A stretch of 64,000 bases of DNA from assembly GCA_937968035.1 (NCBI GenBank), contig CALBTS010000327.1, forward strand, positions 35,363 to 99,362. Direction: 5' to 3'. Below are positions 18,139 through 28,242 of this stretch, piece by piece. The translations under genes were made by a program, and so were the position numbers. Position 1 is the first letter of the stretch. Every line of letters begins with the position of its first letter. The stretch is from an uncultured Methanomethylovorans sp. (GTDB lineage: Archaea; Halobacteriota; Methanosarcinia; Methanosarcinales; Methanosarcinaceae). The notes below the pieces were generated by a model, which was not told where the DNA came from, did no database searches, and saw nothing but the letters and a program-made list of their open reading frames with translations.

Positions 18139-18450
18139 ATGCGCATTCATCTGGAACCGATTGGTATTATCAAAAAAGCTGGAAAATACTCCGAAATAAT
18201 GATATATTCTGATTTCGAGCAAGTTGTCAAGAATGTCATATCAAAAATAGGCAATGAAATCAGTGGACAGAAGTTACTTATCGTACATAAGAACAGAAGT
18301 TCTGATGGGGATGGACATCAAGTTCAGATAACAAAAGCAGACCTTGTCGAAAGGGTCGGAAATATACTAAAGATAGGAAAGATCGATGCATCTGATGATT
18401 CGGTCATAGATGTGCGACTGGATACTAGCGAAACAACTAAGAATATCTGA
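18139..18450 (+). CDS. Conserved-looking small protein, TrmO-N-terminus-like
   Basis: A 103-residue soluble protein. Its first half (MRIHLEPIGIIKKAGKYSEI, then MIYSDFEQ) resembles the opening strand of TrmO/TsaA-type tRNA methyltransferases (PIG-V-V ... SEI-V-PEY), but the SAM-binding remainder of that domain is missing. The second half has no recognisable motif. AGAGGTG at 18127-18133 supports the ATG. It ends 15 bases before the fen gene, so the two are likely co-transcribed. Whether it is a true TrmO relative or a chance resemblance is open. Confidence 0.55.
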   Translation: MRIHLEPIGIIKKAGKYSEIMIYSDFEQVVKNVISKIGNEISGQKLLIVHKNRSSDGDGHQVQITKADLVERVGNILKIGKIDASDDSVIDVRLDTSETTKNI

Positions 18451-18465
18451 CAACTATCCTGTTTT

Positions 18466-19482
18466 ATGGGAACAGATATTGGAGAACTCCTGAAAAAACA
18501 GCAAATCGAAATATCCGAATTGTCCCATAAAGTTGTAGCTATAGATGCATACAACACGCTTTATCAATTCCTTAGCATAATAAGGCAAAGAGATGGTACG
18601 CCGCTTAAGGACTCCAGAGGAAACACAACCTCTCACCTTTCAGGTATCCTATACCGTATGACCAGCCTTATGGAAGAAGGAATCAAACCAGTATTTGTTT
18701 TTGATGGAAAACCATCATATCTCAAAGATCGGACCATAGAGAAGCGAATGGCTGACAGAGAGAACGCAACGATAAAATGGGAAGAAGCAAAGGAAAAGGG
18801 ACTGGCAGAAGAAGCATATATGTATGCGCAGGCGTCCTCAAGGGTCACCCAGGAGATAGCAGATGATTCCAGGCGGTTACTCCTGGCCATGGGCATTCCC
18901 TGGGTTGATGCCCCTTCGGAAGGAGAGGCACAAGCTGCCCACCTGGTGAAAAGAGGAGATGCGAACTATATTGCTTCACAGGATTACGATTCTATACTGT
19001 TCGGAGCACCCCAGGTTGTAAGGAACCTTACAATTACAGGTAAGCGCAAACTGCCGAAGAAGCATATTTTTGTGGAAGTTAAACCAGAGATAATTAAAAT
19101 CGAGGAAAGCTTGGCAGAACTTGGGATCAATCGCTCACAACTTATAGATATTGCAATATGCGTGGGTACAGATTACAACCCAGGCCTTGAAAAGATAGGC
19201 CCAAAAAAAGCACTGAAGCTTATAAAAGAGCACGACAATATAGAAAAAGTGTTGCTTGCTGTAGGGCAAAAAATAGAGAATGTGCAGGAGATAAAAAATA
19301 TTTTTTTAAACCCTTCTGTAACCGACAACTACACCCTCAAATGGAAAAAACCCGACACCGATGCAATTATTACATTCCTTTGCGGAGAGCATGACTTTTC
19401 AAAAGACAGGGTCATTAAAGCCTGTGAAAGACTGGAAACGATCAGCGGGCCAGGACAGAGAACCCTGGACCAATGGTTCTAG
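18466..19482 (+). CDS. fen: Flap endonuclease 1
   Basis: Structure-specific 5-prime nuclease that removes flaps during Okazaki-fragment maturation and repair. The 338 residues contain the XPG-N region ([15 protein letters not shown]), the acidic [12 protein letters not shown], the XPG-I block ([28 protein letters not shown]) and the helix-hairpin-helix ([19 protein letters not shown]). The C-terminus QRTLDQWF is a canonical PCNA-interacting PIP box, so the protein is full length. The length matches archaeal FEN1. It converges with gpmI. Confidence 0.97.
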   Translation: MGTDIGELLKKQQIEISELSHKVVAIDAYNTLYQFLSIIRQRDGTPLKDSRGNTTSHLSGILYRMTSLMEEGIKPVFVFDGKPSYLKDRTIEKRMADRENATIKWEEAKEKGLAEEAYMYAQASSRVTQEIADDSRRLLLAMGIPWVDAPSEGEAQAAHLVKRGDANYIASQDYDSILFGAPQVVRNLTITGKRKLPKKHIFVEVKPEIIKIEESLAELGINRSQLIDIAICVGTDYNPGLEKIGPKKALKLIKEHDNIEKVLLAVGQKIENVQEIKNIFLNPSVTDNYTLKWKKPDTDAIITFLCGEHDFSKDRVIKACERLETISGPGQRTLDQWF

Positions 19483-19483
19483 A

Positions 19484-19501
19484 TCACTTTTTAAGAAGTG
19501 A
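19484..19501. terminator. Short hairpin between fen and gpmI ends
   Basis: TCACTT (19484-19489) pairs perfectly with AAGTGA (19496-19501) around a TTTAAG loop. The element begins at the gpmI stop codon and directly follows the fen stop, where a bidirectional terminator would be useful for convergent genes. A six-pair stem is weak, so the call is tentative. Confidence 0.35.
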
Positions 19502-21025
19502 CCTGCCTGTCATTTCCATTGGTTGCTGGATACCCAGGATCTCAAGCATCGTAGGTGCAATGTCAGATAACTTTCCTTTACAAAGCTGTAAACCAGGTTC
19601 GTTGCAAACATAGATACAACGTACAGGATTAGAGGTATGAGCCGTATGCGTAGAACCTGAAACTGCATCTATCATTTTCTCAGCGTTGCCATGGTCAGCA
19701 GTAATAATAGCAGAACCTCCTGATCCCAATACAGCAGCCACTACTCTGCCCACACAGGTATCAACGGTTTGTACTGCCTCTACGGCAGCATCAAAGAAAC
19801 CTGTATGACCCACCATATCCATATTTGCATAGTTCACTATTATGACATCGTATGACTCTGACCTTATCTGTTCCACAAGTGCATCAGTAACCTCAAAAGC
19901 ACTCATTTGTGGTTTGAGGTCATAAGTGGCAACTTTAGGAGAAGGGATCAATAACCTTTCCTCCCCGGAATTCTGCTCCTCTGCACCTCCGTTCATGAAG
20001 AAAGTAACATGTGCATATTTTTCAGTCTCAGCTATCCTTAACTGCTTGAGACCATGATCACTAAGCACCTGTCCCAGCGTATTCTCAATGCATTCTGTTG
20101 GAAAGACAAGTGGCACATTCAATTTTTCATCATATTCGGACATGCATACATAATGGACATGGGGGGAAACTTTTCTTTCAAAACCCTCAAAACATTCATT
20201 TACAAAAGAGTAGGTCAGCTGACGCGCCCTGTCCGGCCTGAAATTGAAAAATATCACTGAATCATTGTCCTTGATAGTTGTAAGAGGCTGACCCTCTTTG
20301 TCAGTGATGACCGTAGGTTTGACAAACTCGTCATTTTCACCTCTGCCATATGCCTCCTGGATGGCAGAAACAGGATCTTCAGACTTCAAGCCTTTGCCTA
20401 GGACCAATGCATCATAAGCAAGTTTTATCCTATCCCAGCGCTTATCCCTGTCCATGGCATAGTATCGCCCTGAAACAGTAGCAATGATAGCATTTCCTTT
20501 TTTGGAATACATTTGCTGGAACTCTTCCATATCGTAAAGTGCTTGCCTGGGAGGCACATCCCTGCCATCAAGAAAAGCATGGACATAGACCTTTGGAAGG
20601 CCCTGATCTCCAGCAAGCTCTATCAAACTGTTCAGATGTTTCAGGTGACTATGCACTCCCCCATATGAGAAAAGACCCATAAAATGTAGGTTTGAGCCAT
20701 GTTTCTTTACATTCCGTGTTGCCTCAAGAAGTATTGGATTACTATATATCTCACCACTTTCAATAGATCTGTTAATACGCGTCAGATCCTGATACACAAT
20801 TCTTCCTGCACCAATGTTAAGATGTCCTACCTCAGAATTGCCCATCTGGCCTGCAGGAAGACCAACGCTTTCCCCTGAAGCCTCCAGAAAAGTGGAAGGG
20901 TATTTCTCCAGAAGGGAGTCAAGAACTGGTGTCTTGGCAGCCTGCACAGCATTACCGTTAGGATTGGGATCGTACCCCCATCCATCAAGGATCATAAGCA
21001 CTAAAGGTTTTTTAGGTAGTGTCAT
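19484..21025 (-). CDS. gpmI: 2,3-bisphosphoglycerate-independent phosphoglycerate mutase
   Basis: Interconverts 3- and 2-phosphoglycerate in glycolysis/gluconeogenesis through a phosphoserine intermediate and two Mn ions. 513 residues, matching the long bacterial-type iPGM, not the ~400-residue archaeal ApgM. Motifs: [18 protein letters not shown] (first metal Asp), [16 protein letters not shown] (nucleophile Ser), [21 protein letters not shown] and [10 protein letters not shown]. The frame is open to 21214, but the ATG at 21025 ([15 protein letters not shown]) fits the family. The AT palindrome GTATTAAATAC at 21049-21059, 24-34 bases upstream, looks like its TATA box, so the mRNA may be leaderless. 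Confidence 0.95.
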   Translation of the reverse strand: MTLPKKPLVLMILDGWGYDPNPNGNAVQAAKTPVLDSLLEKYPSTFLEASGESVGLPAGQMGNSEVGHLNIGAGRIVYQDLTRINRSIESGEIYSNPILLEATRNVKKHGSNLHFMGLFSYGGVHSHLKHLNSLIELAGDQGLPKVYVHAFLDGRDVPPRQALYDMEEFQQMYSKKGNAIIATVSGRYYAMDRDKRWDRIKLAYDALVLGKGLKSEDPVSAIQEAYGRGENDEFVKPTVITDKEGQPLTTIKDNDSVIFFNFRPDRARQLTYSFVNECFEGFERKVSPHVHYVCMSEYDEKLNVPLVFPTECIENTLGQVLSDHGLKQLRIAETEKYAHVTFFMNGGAEEQNSGEERLLIPSPKVATYDLKPQMSAFEVTDALVEQIRSESYDVIIVNYANMDMVGHTGFFDAAVEAVQTVDTCVGRVVAAVLGSGGSAIITADHGNAEKMIDAVSGSTHTAHTSNPVRCIYVCNEPGLQLCKGKLSDIAPTMLEILGIQQPMEMTGRSLLKK

Positions 21026-21375
21026 GCAAAAGTAAACGTCACTGATGTGTATTAAATACTCTGTCTTTAGAGTAATCCAGAGTGAAGGACTTGATGAAAG
21101 AAGGTAAACTTGTTTTATGATCAATATTATCACAAGTAACAGATCAAAGTATAGAGGCATATTTAGGCAACAAGGAATAATATACGGATCAGAGGAGAAT
21201 AAAAAATAGGACAAAATTAGTCAACGCGTACAATTTATGTAGTTACAATATAATTATAACAATAAATAATAATCAATATCGGCTGTTGAAAATTACTTGG
21301 AATTACAAAGTAAATTACTCGTATAAAAGTATACTGAGTTACTAATAATGCTAAGGTAGTCAAACTTACTTGTGT
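21026..21375. promoter_or_regulatory. Divergent promoter region gpmI / UbiA-type gene
   Basis: 350 AT-rich bases without a gene. On the gpmI side, GTATTAAATAC (21049-21059) is a probable TATA element. On the other side, GTATAAAAGTATAC (21321-21334) is a TATA-like sequence that is also a palindrome (GTATA-AAAG-TATAC). It is flanked by ACTC and, after one extra T, GAGT, extending the symmetry to nine paired positions. AATTAC occurs three times just before it (near 21292, 21301 and 21313). The symmetry over a TATA box suggests a regulator site, but this is unproven. Confidence 0.45.
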
Positions 21376-22296
21376 ATGAGCGCAAGTAACAGTCTACAAT
21401 ACAATTATACCCGAAAGATAATTCAAGATACATATAAAGAATACTGCAAAAATCTTTTGCCAACAATAAACCTGCTGAAAAGCTCTTTATTGGTAGCAAT
21501 ATCAGGATCTTTACGCATATATATAGCATCTCTCCTGCTCTTGGCACAGATAAGCGTATTGAACTGCGTGGCAGGAGGGCTTATTGTGTACGCCGTATAT
21601 ACTCTAGATCGTGCACTTGAATCAACTGAAGACAGTATAAACAGATCCGAACTAAAAGGGGCCAACAAAAAGCTGGCATTGTTTGCTTCTCTGGCTACAT
21701 TTGTATCTGGTTGTTACGCCCTGAGCACCAGTGGTTTACTTCTTTTGGCTTTGATGCCGCTTGTAACTGGATACCTGTACAGTAAAGGATTGAATTTTGG
21801 AAAACTGAACCTTAAACTAAAAGGCGGCCTAGGGATCAAGAATCTTGTAGTTGGGCTGACATGGGGCACTTTCATTGCAGGCATAGCCGGAACCGGGATC
21901 GTTAGTCTTCTGCCTGTGCTCGTGGTATTCTTTTATTATGGATCTAAACTCTTCATTAATTCAGCTATCTACGACTTTAAGGACGTAAAAGGAGACTTGA
22001 TGGCAGGCATCAAAACCCTTCCTGTAAGCTTTGGAGAAAAGAATACCCGCATATTATTACTAGGATTACACATCATATCTCATTCACTGCTAGCATCCGC
22101 CATAATAATGAGCTTGCTTGCATTCGAGCCCGTAATTGTGATGTATAGTTTCTTTATAGGGTTATTGTATATACTCCGACTCACGCATAACCGGGAAAAA
22201 GAAGATATAAGGGGAAAAATTGAAAGACTTTTTCTCGTTGATGGTGAAGCAGGGTCTATCGTGTGCCTAAGATCAGTAATTGGAAATATGGCATGA
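21376..22296 (+). CDS. UbiA-family prenyltransferase
   Basis: Integral membrane enzyme of about nine helices (306 residues) that joins a prenyl chain to an acceptor. The second aspartate motif is clear (IYDFKDVKGDLMAGIKTLP, DxxxDxxxD). The first is a variant, YAVYTLDRALESTED, lacking the usual N-D pair but keeping an Asp and acidic residues. Archaeal relatives include geranylgeranylglyceryl-phosphate geranylgeranyltransferases and quinone-type enzymes; the variant site leaves the substrate open. The ATG at 21376 is preferred to an in-frame TTG at 21370. It converges with the regulator at 22306, ten bases away. Confidence 0.82.
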   Translation: MSASNSLQYNYTRKIIQDTYKEYCKNLLPTINLLKSSLLVAISGSLRIYIASLLLLAQISVLNCVAGGLIVYAVYTLDRALESTEDSINRSELKGANKKLALFASLATFVSGCYALSTSGLLLLALMPLVTGYLYSKGLNFGKLNLKLKGGLGIKNLVVGLTWGTFIAGIAGTGIVSLLPVLVVFFYYGSKLFINSAIYDFKDVKGDLMAGIKTLPVSFGEKNTRILLLGLHIISHSLLASAIIMSLLAFEPVIVMYSFFIGLLYILRLTHNREKEDIRGKIERLFLVDGEAGSIVCLRSVIGNMA

Positions 22297-22305
22297 GGAC
22301 ATACT

Positions 22306-23088
22306 TCATATTTTTCTTGCTTGTGACAGGTAGTAGTCAAATAGATCGTTTCCCCATTGAATACCTTTTTCATCAAAGCAAATGAGATCGGTACGAGGAT
22401 CGTAATTGCCTGATTTAAAGAACAGAGACAGGGAAAAGAAAAGATCTGTCACCACAAAAGCGACCTTGGAACTATCAAGAAGATAGAGTTCAGTGTATTT
22501 GGCAGCACAATATGCCCTCATTTTCTCATCATGTTCATTTTTGACCTTATCAAAGATACTCTTTGTGAGAATAAGAGAGGTGGGAACATCTTTTAGTGCA
22601 AGCTGTGCGAAAAAATCTGGATAAGAAGGAAAGAAAATAGGAGAAACACCTTTAATCACACTTGAATGCGCTATATTCTCGGTAAATGTTTTATGAGAAT
22701 CATAAATGTTCTCAAGCTTGTCCACATAAAAAACGCAGTCTTTAAGATCAGCTAACCTATCAAGTAAATACTCAGGTATGCCGGATAGGTCATGATCGTT
22801 CCAAAAGTCCTCATTTTTCTCGATAAGGCCCACCATATCAACAAAAGGTTTGAAAGACTTGGCAATGATCCTTCCTGTAGTTGTAAGTGTATACATCTTG
22901 GTGAAAGGGTCTTTGTACATGAGGTTAGCAGATTCCATCTCCCTTATCCTTGGTGCGATCTCCGGAGAAGATACATCGAACTTTTTACGTATGTTAGAAA
23001 GAGTAGAGGGTTGCTCCAGAAGAAATAGGAGTAGATCTCTTCTTTTTTCCGAGAAAGTAAGCAAACTCAACAAACCTTTAGATTTCAT
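22306..23088 (-). CDS. Winged-helix regulator of the methanogen Msr/DUF1724 type
   Basis: Predicted DNA-binding regulator of 260 residues. The N-terminal winged helix (about 1-75: FSEKRRDLLLFLLEQPSTLS ... FDVSSPEIAPRIREMESANL) is followed by a DUF1724-like effector half (GVSPIFFPSYPDFFAQLALK ... KSGNYDPRTDLICFD). This layout is that of the Msr regulators controlling methyltransferase genes in Methanosarcina. The ATG at 23088 is preferred to a GTG nine bases upstream. The target is not obvious: neighbours are a UbiA-type gene and purH. Confidence 0.83.
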   Translation of the reverse strand: MKSKGLLSLLTFSEKRRDLLLFLLEQPSTLSNIRKKFDVSSPEIAPRIREMESANLMYKDPFTKMYTLTTTGRIIAKSFKPFVDMVGLIEKNEDFWNDHDLSGIPEYLLDRLADLKDCVFYVDKLENIYDSHKTFTENIAHSSVIKGVSPIFFPSYPDFFAQLALKDVPTSLILTKSIFDKVKNEHDEKMRAYCAAKYTELYLLDSSKVAFVVTDLFFSLSLFFKSGNYDPRTDLICFDEKGIQWGNDLFDYYLSQARKI

Positions 23089-23253
23089 AGTAATCACTAG
23101 TAATTTACCCAGAGATATAAATTTGAAACACGCACTGCATTCAACAACCGAATACTACTCGTATATTCAATAATCAATATTAGTTATAAACATATCATCC
23201 TAAAATATTAAGATATGTGGTGCAGTATTAGATAGAAAAATAAAAGGAGTAAA

Positions 23254-24870
23254 TCAATGCAAGAAGTGGCGCATTCCAGTAAATACAAGAGATACTCCTA
23301 GCTTGTTTGCAGTGCTTATGACCTCCTTATCTCTAATGGAACCACCTGGGGACACTATATACATGATTCCGTTCTCAGCCGCATGAACTATGCTGTCATC
23401 GAAGGGGAAAAAAGCATCTGAAGCCATTACACATTTTGAAAGCACTTTCTTACAATATTCATCGAAATCCTCGTTCGGACTTTCCTTTTCGTATATTACC
23501 CTTAGGTTCTCTCTGGCTTTAGTAGCAGCCAGTTTTCTGATAGAGTCTACTCTGTTGGGTTGACCTGCGCCCATAGCAAGCATCATATAACAACCTTTCT
23601 GGTACTCATAAGCAAGGGTAATAGAATTGGATTTTGTGCTCTTGCAGGCGCTTATGCAGAACTCGGAAACCGGTCGCATCGACTCAGGGAACTTCGTTTC
23701 GGTCACACAGTCCCACTTTTCATACAAACCCATGTCCCTGGATTGTTTTAACAAGCCACCTACCACATACTTGTACGTATGATCAAAATCAAAAACATCA
23801 TTTAACTGCGGCAGTTCAAGTAACCGCAGATTAGAGCTCTTTTTCTTAAGGTACTCAAGTGCATCATGGTCAAAACCTGGGGCCAGGATAATCTCTATAA
23901 ACTTGCCTTCCAGGAATTCTGCTGACTGCAGATCAAATGCTTTGTTACTGCAAACGATACTTCCATATGCTGAGATGGGATCGCCATCCCATGCAGCGCT
24001 CAGAGCCTGCAGAAGAGTGTCTCCAGTGGCTAACCCACATGGATTATTGTGTTTTACAATAACAACTGCAGGTTTTTCAGCATGAAGGTCTTTTATGGTC
24101 AGCAATGCGTTATCAGCATCTACGTAATTATTATACGATAGCTCTTTTCCATGTAACTGTCGTGCATTTGCAAGGGATGGACCTTTTACTCCGGGCTCTT
24201 TGAAGAACTTAGCTTTTTGATGCCAGTTCTCACCATAACGCAGGCCCATACCACCGACAAAGTTCAGATGTATAACCTCTTCTGAAGCTATTTCCCTGCT
24301 CAGGTATGTATCTATCATTGCATCATAGCATGCCGTGTGTCTGAAAGCTTTTACGGCAAGTTGTTTGCGAGTTCTCTCGGCAACTACACCTGTTGATCTG
24401 ATCTCTTTGAGCACATGCCCATAATCCACGGGATCAGATACAACCGTTACGGAATGAAAGTTTTTGGCCGCTGCGCGCAAAAGAGTCGGACCACCGATGT
24501 CGATGTTCTCGATGGCCTCCTCCAATAAAACACCTTCTTTTGTCACTGTGACCTCAAAAGGATAGAGATTTACGGCAACCAGATCAATAAGCTCGATGCC
24601 TGCATTATATGCCTGCTCCATATGATCCGGATTATGCCTGTCACACAATATGGCACCATGTATCTTGGGATGCAATGTTTTGACCCTGCCATCCATCATT
24701 TCAGGAAAACCTGTTACTTCTGAAACATCCTTCACTTCGATTCCCGAATCTCGTAGGATCCGTGCCGTCCCACCGGTGGATAGCAATTCCACACCAAGGG
24801 CTGCAAGCCCTCGCGCAAATTCTACAATTCCGGCCTTGTCAGAAACGCTTAGCAGTGCCCTTTTTACCAA
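23254..24870 (-). CDS. purH: Bifunctional AICAR transformylase / IMP cyclohydrolase
   Basis: Catalyses the last two steps of IMP synthesis. Residues ~1-140 are the MGS-like cyclohydrolase domain (KRALLSVSDKAGIVEFARG, DGRVKTLHPKIHGAIL). The remainder is the transformylase, with the catalytic VIVKHNNPCGLATG, DAFFPFDDS and a C-terminal GMRHFLH. Both domains look intact, at about 538 residues. The open frame reaches 24885, but GGTGAT at 24875-24880 places the start at the TTG at 24870 (MVKRALLSV). The transformylase needs 10-formyl-folate, which is notable because the window also encodes formate-dependent PurP. Confidence 0.92.
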   Translation of the reverse strand: MVKRALLSVSDKAGIVEFARGLAALGVELLSTGGTARILRDSGIEVKDVSEVTGFPEMMDGRVKTLHPKIHGAILCDRHNPDHMEQAYNAGIELIDLVAVNLYPFEVTVTKEGVLLEEAIENIDIGGPTLLRAAAKNFHSVTVVSDPVDYGHVLKEIRSTGVVAERTRKQLAVKAFRHTACYDAMIDTYLSREIASEEVIHLNFVGGMGLRYGENWHQKAKFFKEPGVKGPSLANARQLHGKELSYNNYVDADNALLTIKDLHAEKPAVVIVKHNNPCGLATGDTLLQALSAAWDGDPISAYGSIVCSNKAFDLQSAEFLEGKFIEIILAPGFDHDALEYLKKKSSNLRLLELPQLNDVFDFDHTYKYVVGGLLKQSRDMGLYEKWDCVTETKFPESMRPVSEFCISACKSTKSNSITLAYEYQKGCYMMLAMGAGQPNRVDSIRKLAATKARENLRVIYEKESPNEDFDEYCKKVLSKCVMASDAFFPFDDSIVHAAENGIMYIVSPGGSIRDKEVISTANKLGVSLVFTGMRHFLH

Positions 24871-24949
24871 AAAAATCACCATCAAAGGTTAGCGTATATC
24901 ATGTATAAATGTTCTGGTTGGAAAAAAGTTGAAAAACGCATAATTGAAT

Positions 24950-26851
24950 TTACCCAAATTTCACTACCGGACAAACTTCTATACACTTCCCACAGTGTAT
25001 ACAACCCTCACCAATTACAGCAATATTCTTTTTCATCTTAATTACATCATGCGGACACTTGCCCACACATACACCACATCCACTGCAACGAAGAGCTCTC
25101 TTTATGGATAGCTCCACTGACCTTATCAGTTGGAGAACATGCTTTTCATTATCACTACGGGCTGTTACTGTCCCGGCAGCAAAGATCTGGGCACTGTCCT
25201 CACCCTGGAATATAGAAGAAACCCCTTCCATGAAAGCCACTTTGCCTACAGCTTCAAGCATCCCTGAAGACTCTATTGTTTCCATATCAAGAGGTGTAGC
25301 AAAACTACCTTCTGCTGACACACCACCCTGCTTGCAGGGACGATAGCCGGATGTTACCGTGAACTCAAATTTACCATTGATCTCAACCTTAGGGGTCGTG
25401 AGAATACCCTTGGCTTTTGCGATCTCCTGAAGTCTTGGTGGCAATTTTTTCCATCTCCACATCCCATGTTCAACCCACTCCGGAGAAAGTCCGGACCTTT
25501 GTGCATAGCCCAAGAGGTAATTTTCCAGCTTTGAAGCAAACTCCGGATGTGTTGCCCTGAGCCTGTGCAGATCAGCAACAGAACAGGAAGGACAAAGCCA
25601 GCATCCTATCCTATCAAACCCTTTTTTGTAGAGAGGATTATAAGGAAGACCATGCATGAAAATATACAGCCAGACGTGCATAGCTGTCCAGTCCTGTATT
25701 GGAGCAGCACCTATCTGGTTCCCCACCCAGGGATTCTTCCATACCCTCTCACTTTTTGCCCTGGTGTCTGATTCATACTTGCGCTGTCCGATGAATGTCA
25801 GGCAGCCCTCTTCATAGTTTCCTTCGATAAGCTGAGTGATGGGACCCAATTTGCAGACCTTACAGCACCAGCGCATTTCCACACTGGGTGGACCAAAACT
25901 ATCAACTGATTCCCAGAAAGCGTTGCCTGAACTGATGGACCTGAGAGGTTTGCCGTATAACTGGGAAACTTCCTGTGTATTACTTACCGTTTCCGGGAAT
26001 TCGATACCAGTATCAGCGAAAAGGATATCAAAATCTTCAAGACACTCGCTTACAAGCTGCAGCACAACAAGGCTGTCCTTACCGCCGGAATATGAAACGG
26101 TCACTTGTTTTGTCATGCTTGAAGCAACATTATTGATAAACTTATGAGAACGTCCTATGAACTCATCCATGAAATGCTTATTGGAATCGAGGACTTCTTT
26201 CCAGGTTTGTCCACCCTGTGGTACAACCACCTTACATGGCTCTTCCTTGTCCCTTACCTTTACTGCCACTCCCTTGGGGCGCTCTCTCATTTGTTCACCG
26301 CTCATACGAGCCCTGCCGGTAGCTACTACCTGGCCATTGGGATCAAGAATTACCACTTCATCCTTCTCCTGAATACCGGGATCTGCATCCAGAACTCCCG
26401 GAGCCAGCAGGTTGGCACCACCCAGTATGAACGTTACTGCACCCTGCTCCAGAACAACCCAGCCCTTCAGAGCAGACAGGGTATTGGTTTGAAAAAGACG
26501 CCTTGCGCCTTCCACACGCAAGAGAAGTACCCATTTAAGAGTATCAAGCTCAAATCTGATGCTTCCTAACACCTCTCCATCAACGATGATCTCGTCCATG
26601 CGGTCATCATAAGGAGCCTTGTTCAGCACCACCACCCTCTCATCAGCTATAAGAGGAGCATTGAACTGCAGCATGGAAACCGAATTTATAAGTTCTATAT
26701 CGTATTCGAATGCCGGACGTATGTCACCAGGAGGTGTTACAGTCACTGATTCTGCACTACTGCCACATGCACATTCCTTTCCCAGTACAGGTACGTTACA
26801 ATTCCTGCACCAATGCAGCAGCATTTCACCAAGATAAAGGGGCTTTGACAT
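24950..26851 (-). CDS. PAPS-reductase-like protein with zinc ribbon, PUA and ferredoxin domains
   Basis: A 633-residue modular protein. Order: zinc-ribbon-like start (C15, C18, C27, C29); PUA domain (about 130-205, GWVVLEQGAVTFILGGANLL, then VVATGRARM); a PP-loop ATP-pyrophosphatase domain with VSYSGGKDSLVV (SGGKDS 255-260) and extra cysteines (RWCCKVCKLGP, GCWLCPSC); and a C-terminal two-cluster ferredoxin (CSGCGVCVGKCP and CIHCGKCIEVCP). The PP-loop part is of the PAPS reductase/FAD synthetase type, but the PUA domain suggests RNA binding, so tRNA sulfuration or other RNA modification is as likely as sulfate assimilation. This architecture is known in methanogens; the reaction is not proven. 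Confidence 0.85.
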   Translation of the reverse strand: MSKPLYLGEMLLHWCRNCNVPVLGKECACGSSAESVTVTPPGDIRPAFEYDIELINSVSMLQFNAPLIADERVVVLNKAPYDDRMDEIIVDGEVLGSIRFELDTLKWVLLLRVEGARRLFQTNTLSALKGWVVLEQGAVTFILGGANLLAPGVLDADPGIQEKDEVVILDPNGQVVATGRARMSGEQMRERPKGVAVKVRDKEEPCKVVVPQGGQTWKEVLDSNKHFMDEFIGRSHKFINNVASSMTKQVTVSYSGGKDSLVVLQLVSECLEDFDILFADTGIEFPETVSNTQEVSQLYGKPLRSISSGNAFWESVDSFGPPSVEMRWCCKVCKLGPITQLIEGNYEEGCLTFIGQRKYESDTRAKSERVWKNPWVGNQIGAAPIQDWTAMHVWLYIFMHGLPYNPLYKKGFDRIGCWLCPSCSVADLHRLRATHPEFASKLENYLLGYAQRSGLSPEWVEHGMWRWKKLPPRLQEIAKAKGILTTPKVEINGKFEFTVTSGYRPCKQGGVSAEGSFATPLDMETIESSGMLEAVGKVAFMEGVSSIFQGEDSAQIFAAGTVTARSDNEKHVLQLIRSVELSIKRALRCSGCGVCVGKCPHDVIKMKKNIAVIGEGCIHCGKCIEVCPVVKFG

Positions 26852-26984
26852 CAGGAGATTCCAATATTGTTATAGTAAATAGTTCTTTGCTTTGGATATT
26901 TTAGATAAGTTACTCCACGTCTTAACTTTTGAATGATCATGATAGCAGCCTTTTAATACCAAAGGGATTCTCTATGCAACTGCT

Positions 26985-28025
26985 ATGCTGTACGCATTTG
27001 AACTTTCCGGGGAGCATGACTCCCTTCCGGTTATGGAAGCATATGCCTGCATGGAAATAGCAGGACTGGACTTCAAAGAACAAGAGATACTTGATCAATG
27101 CCTGATCGTAGAAATTGATGGTACTGTGAATGAGATCGAAACTCGTTTGTTGTACGTAGCAGAGCGGCTTGCCATGTCCCACCATATAATGCGGGTTGCG
27201 GGCATGTGTGAGACTTCAGCAGAAAACATATTGGAGATGGCAGAAGAAATTGATTATTCAGATCATCTTGGTCCTGGCAAGACATTCGTGGTGCGTGCAA
27301 GGAAGATCAAGCATTATTGTGATTTTGAAAGAGAGTTCATAGAAGGACACGTTGGCGGCAAAATTTTCAGGAAAGGATTTAGGGCAGATCTCAAGACACC
27401 TGATGTTCAATTCAGATTGATACTGGGACAAAAATGCATATTTGGCCCTGTAGTAGCATCTGTGGACAGGAGTGCTTTCGAGGGAAGATTGCCTCACAAA
27501 AAACCTTTCTTCTACCCTGGCGTGCTTATGCCCAGGATAGCCAGAGCCCTTGTAAATATATCAAAAGTGAAGGCGGATGATGTTCTATTTGACCCTTTCT
27601 GCGGCACAGCAGGTATTCTGGTGGAAGGTGCTCTGATAGGTGCCAGGGTAATAGGCATTGAAGTGCGCTCTATGATCGCTTCAGGCGCACAGATGAATCT
27701 GCAGGTATTTGGTGGCAATTATAATATTATAGCAGGTGACGCATGTATGGTCCCCCTTAGAGATGAATGTGTAGATGCTATAGTCACAGATCCTCCCTAT
27801 GGACGGTCTGCAGCCATCAGAGCTGAATCCCTGCACCATCTTTATGATGGCTCCTTCAGAGAAATGTACAGATTGCTTCGAAAAGGTAAGCTTGCTGTAG
27901 TGGTCTCAGAAATGGATATAACCGGATTTGCAAAAGATGCGGGATTCAGGATAATAGACGAGTATAGCCAGAGAGTACACAGAAGTCTTACCAGAAGAAT
28001 TACATTGTTATACAAGGAAAAATAA
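26985..28025 (+). CDS. tRNA (guanine10-N2)-dimethyltransferase, Trm-G10
   Basis: SAM-dependent enzyme that makes N2,N2-dimethylguanosine at position 10 of archaeal tRNAs. N-terminal residues ~1-160 hold the THUMP domain. The Rossmann methyltransferase begins near 190 with FDPFCGTAGILVEGALIGA (SAM-binding motif I), then VIGIEVRSMI, and the catalytic IVTDPPYGRSA (motif IV, N/DPPY type). 346 residues is the expected size. It is divergent from the PAPS-reductase-like gene across about 130 bases. Confidence 0.92.
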   Translation: MLYAFELSGEHDSLPVMEAYACMEIAGLDFKEQEILDQCLIVEIDGTVNEIETRLLYVAERLAMSHHIMRVAGMCETSAENILEMAEEIDYSDHLGPGKTFVVRARKIKHYCDFEREFIEGHVGGKIFRKGFRADLKTPDVQFRLILGQKCIFGPVVASVDRSAFEGRLPHKKPFFYPGVLMPRIARALVNISKVKADDVLFDPFCGTAGILVEGALIGARVIGIEVRSMIASGAQMNLQVFGGNYNIIAGDACMVPLRDECVDAIVTDPPYGRSAAIRAESLHHLYDGSFREMYRLLRKGKLAVVVSEMDITGFAKDAGFRIIDEYSQRVHRSLTRRITLLYKEK

Positions 28026-28242
28026 TAAATTCCTATAAACCTGATCAAAATTATATATGTTGAGTTGTATATTATAATTAGACATTAGTTCAAAGCTGAT
28101 GCAAAGTCTATAAAAGGAATTAAATGGAGAGAATATAAACAGGGCTTTGAATCATGGGTCATCAACATTGGTTCTAAATAGAAAAACTTAATTCCCAAAA
28201 ACTTCTACATTTCAACAAGCAATGGCAAAATCTGGAGGAAAA

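Noticed and set aside
26144-26569. 141-codon plus-strand frame opposite the PAPS-reductase-like gene
   Set aside because: Antisense to a gene with strong domain matches; no recognisable product or start signal.
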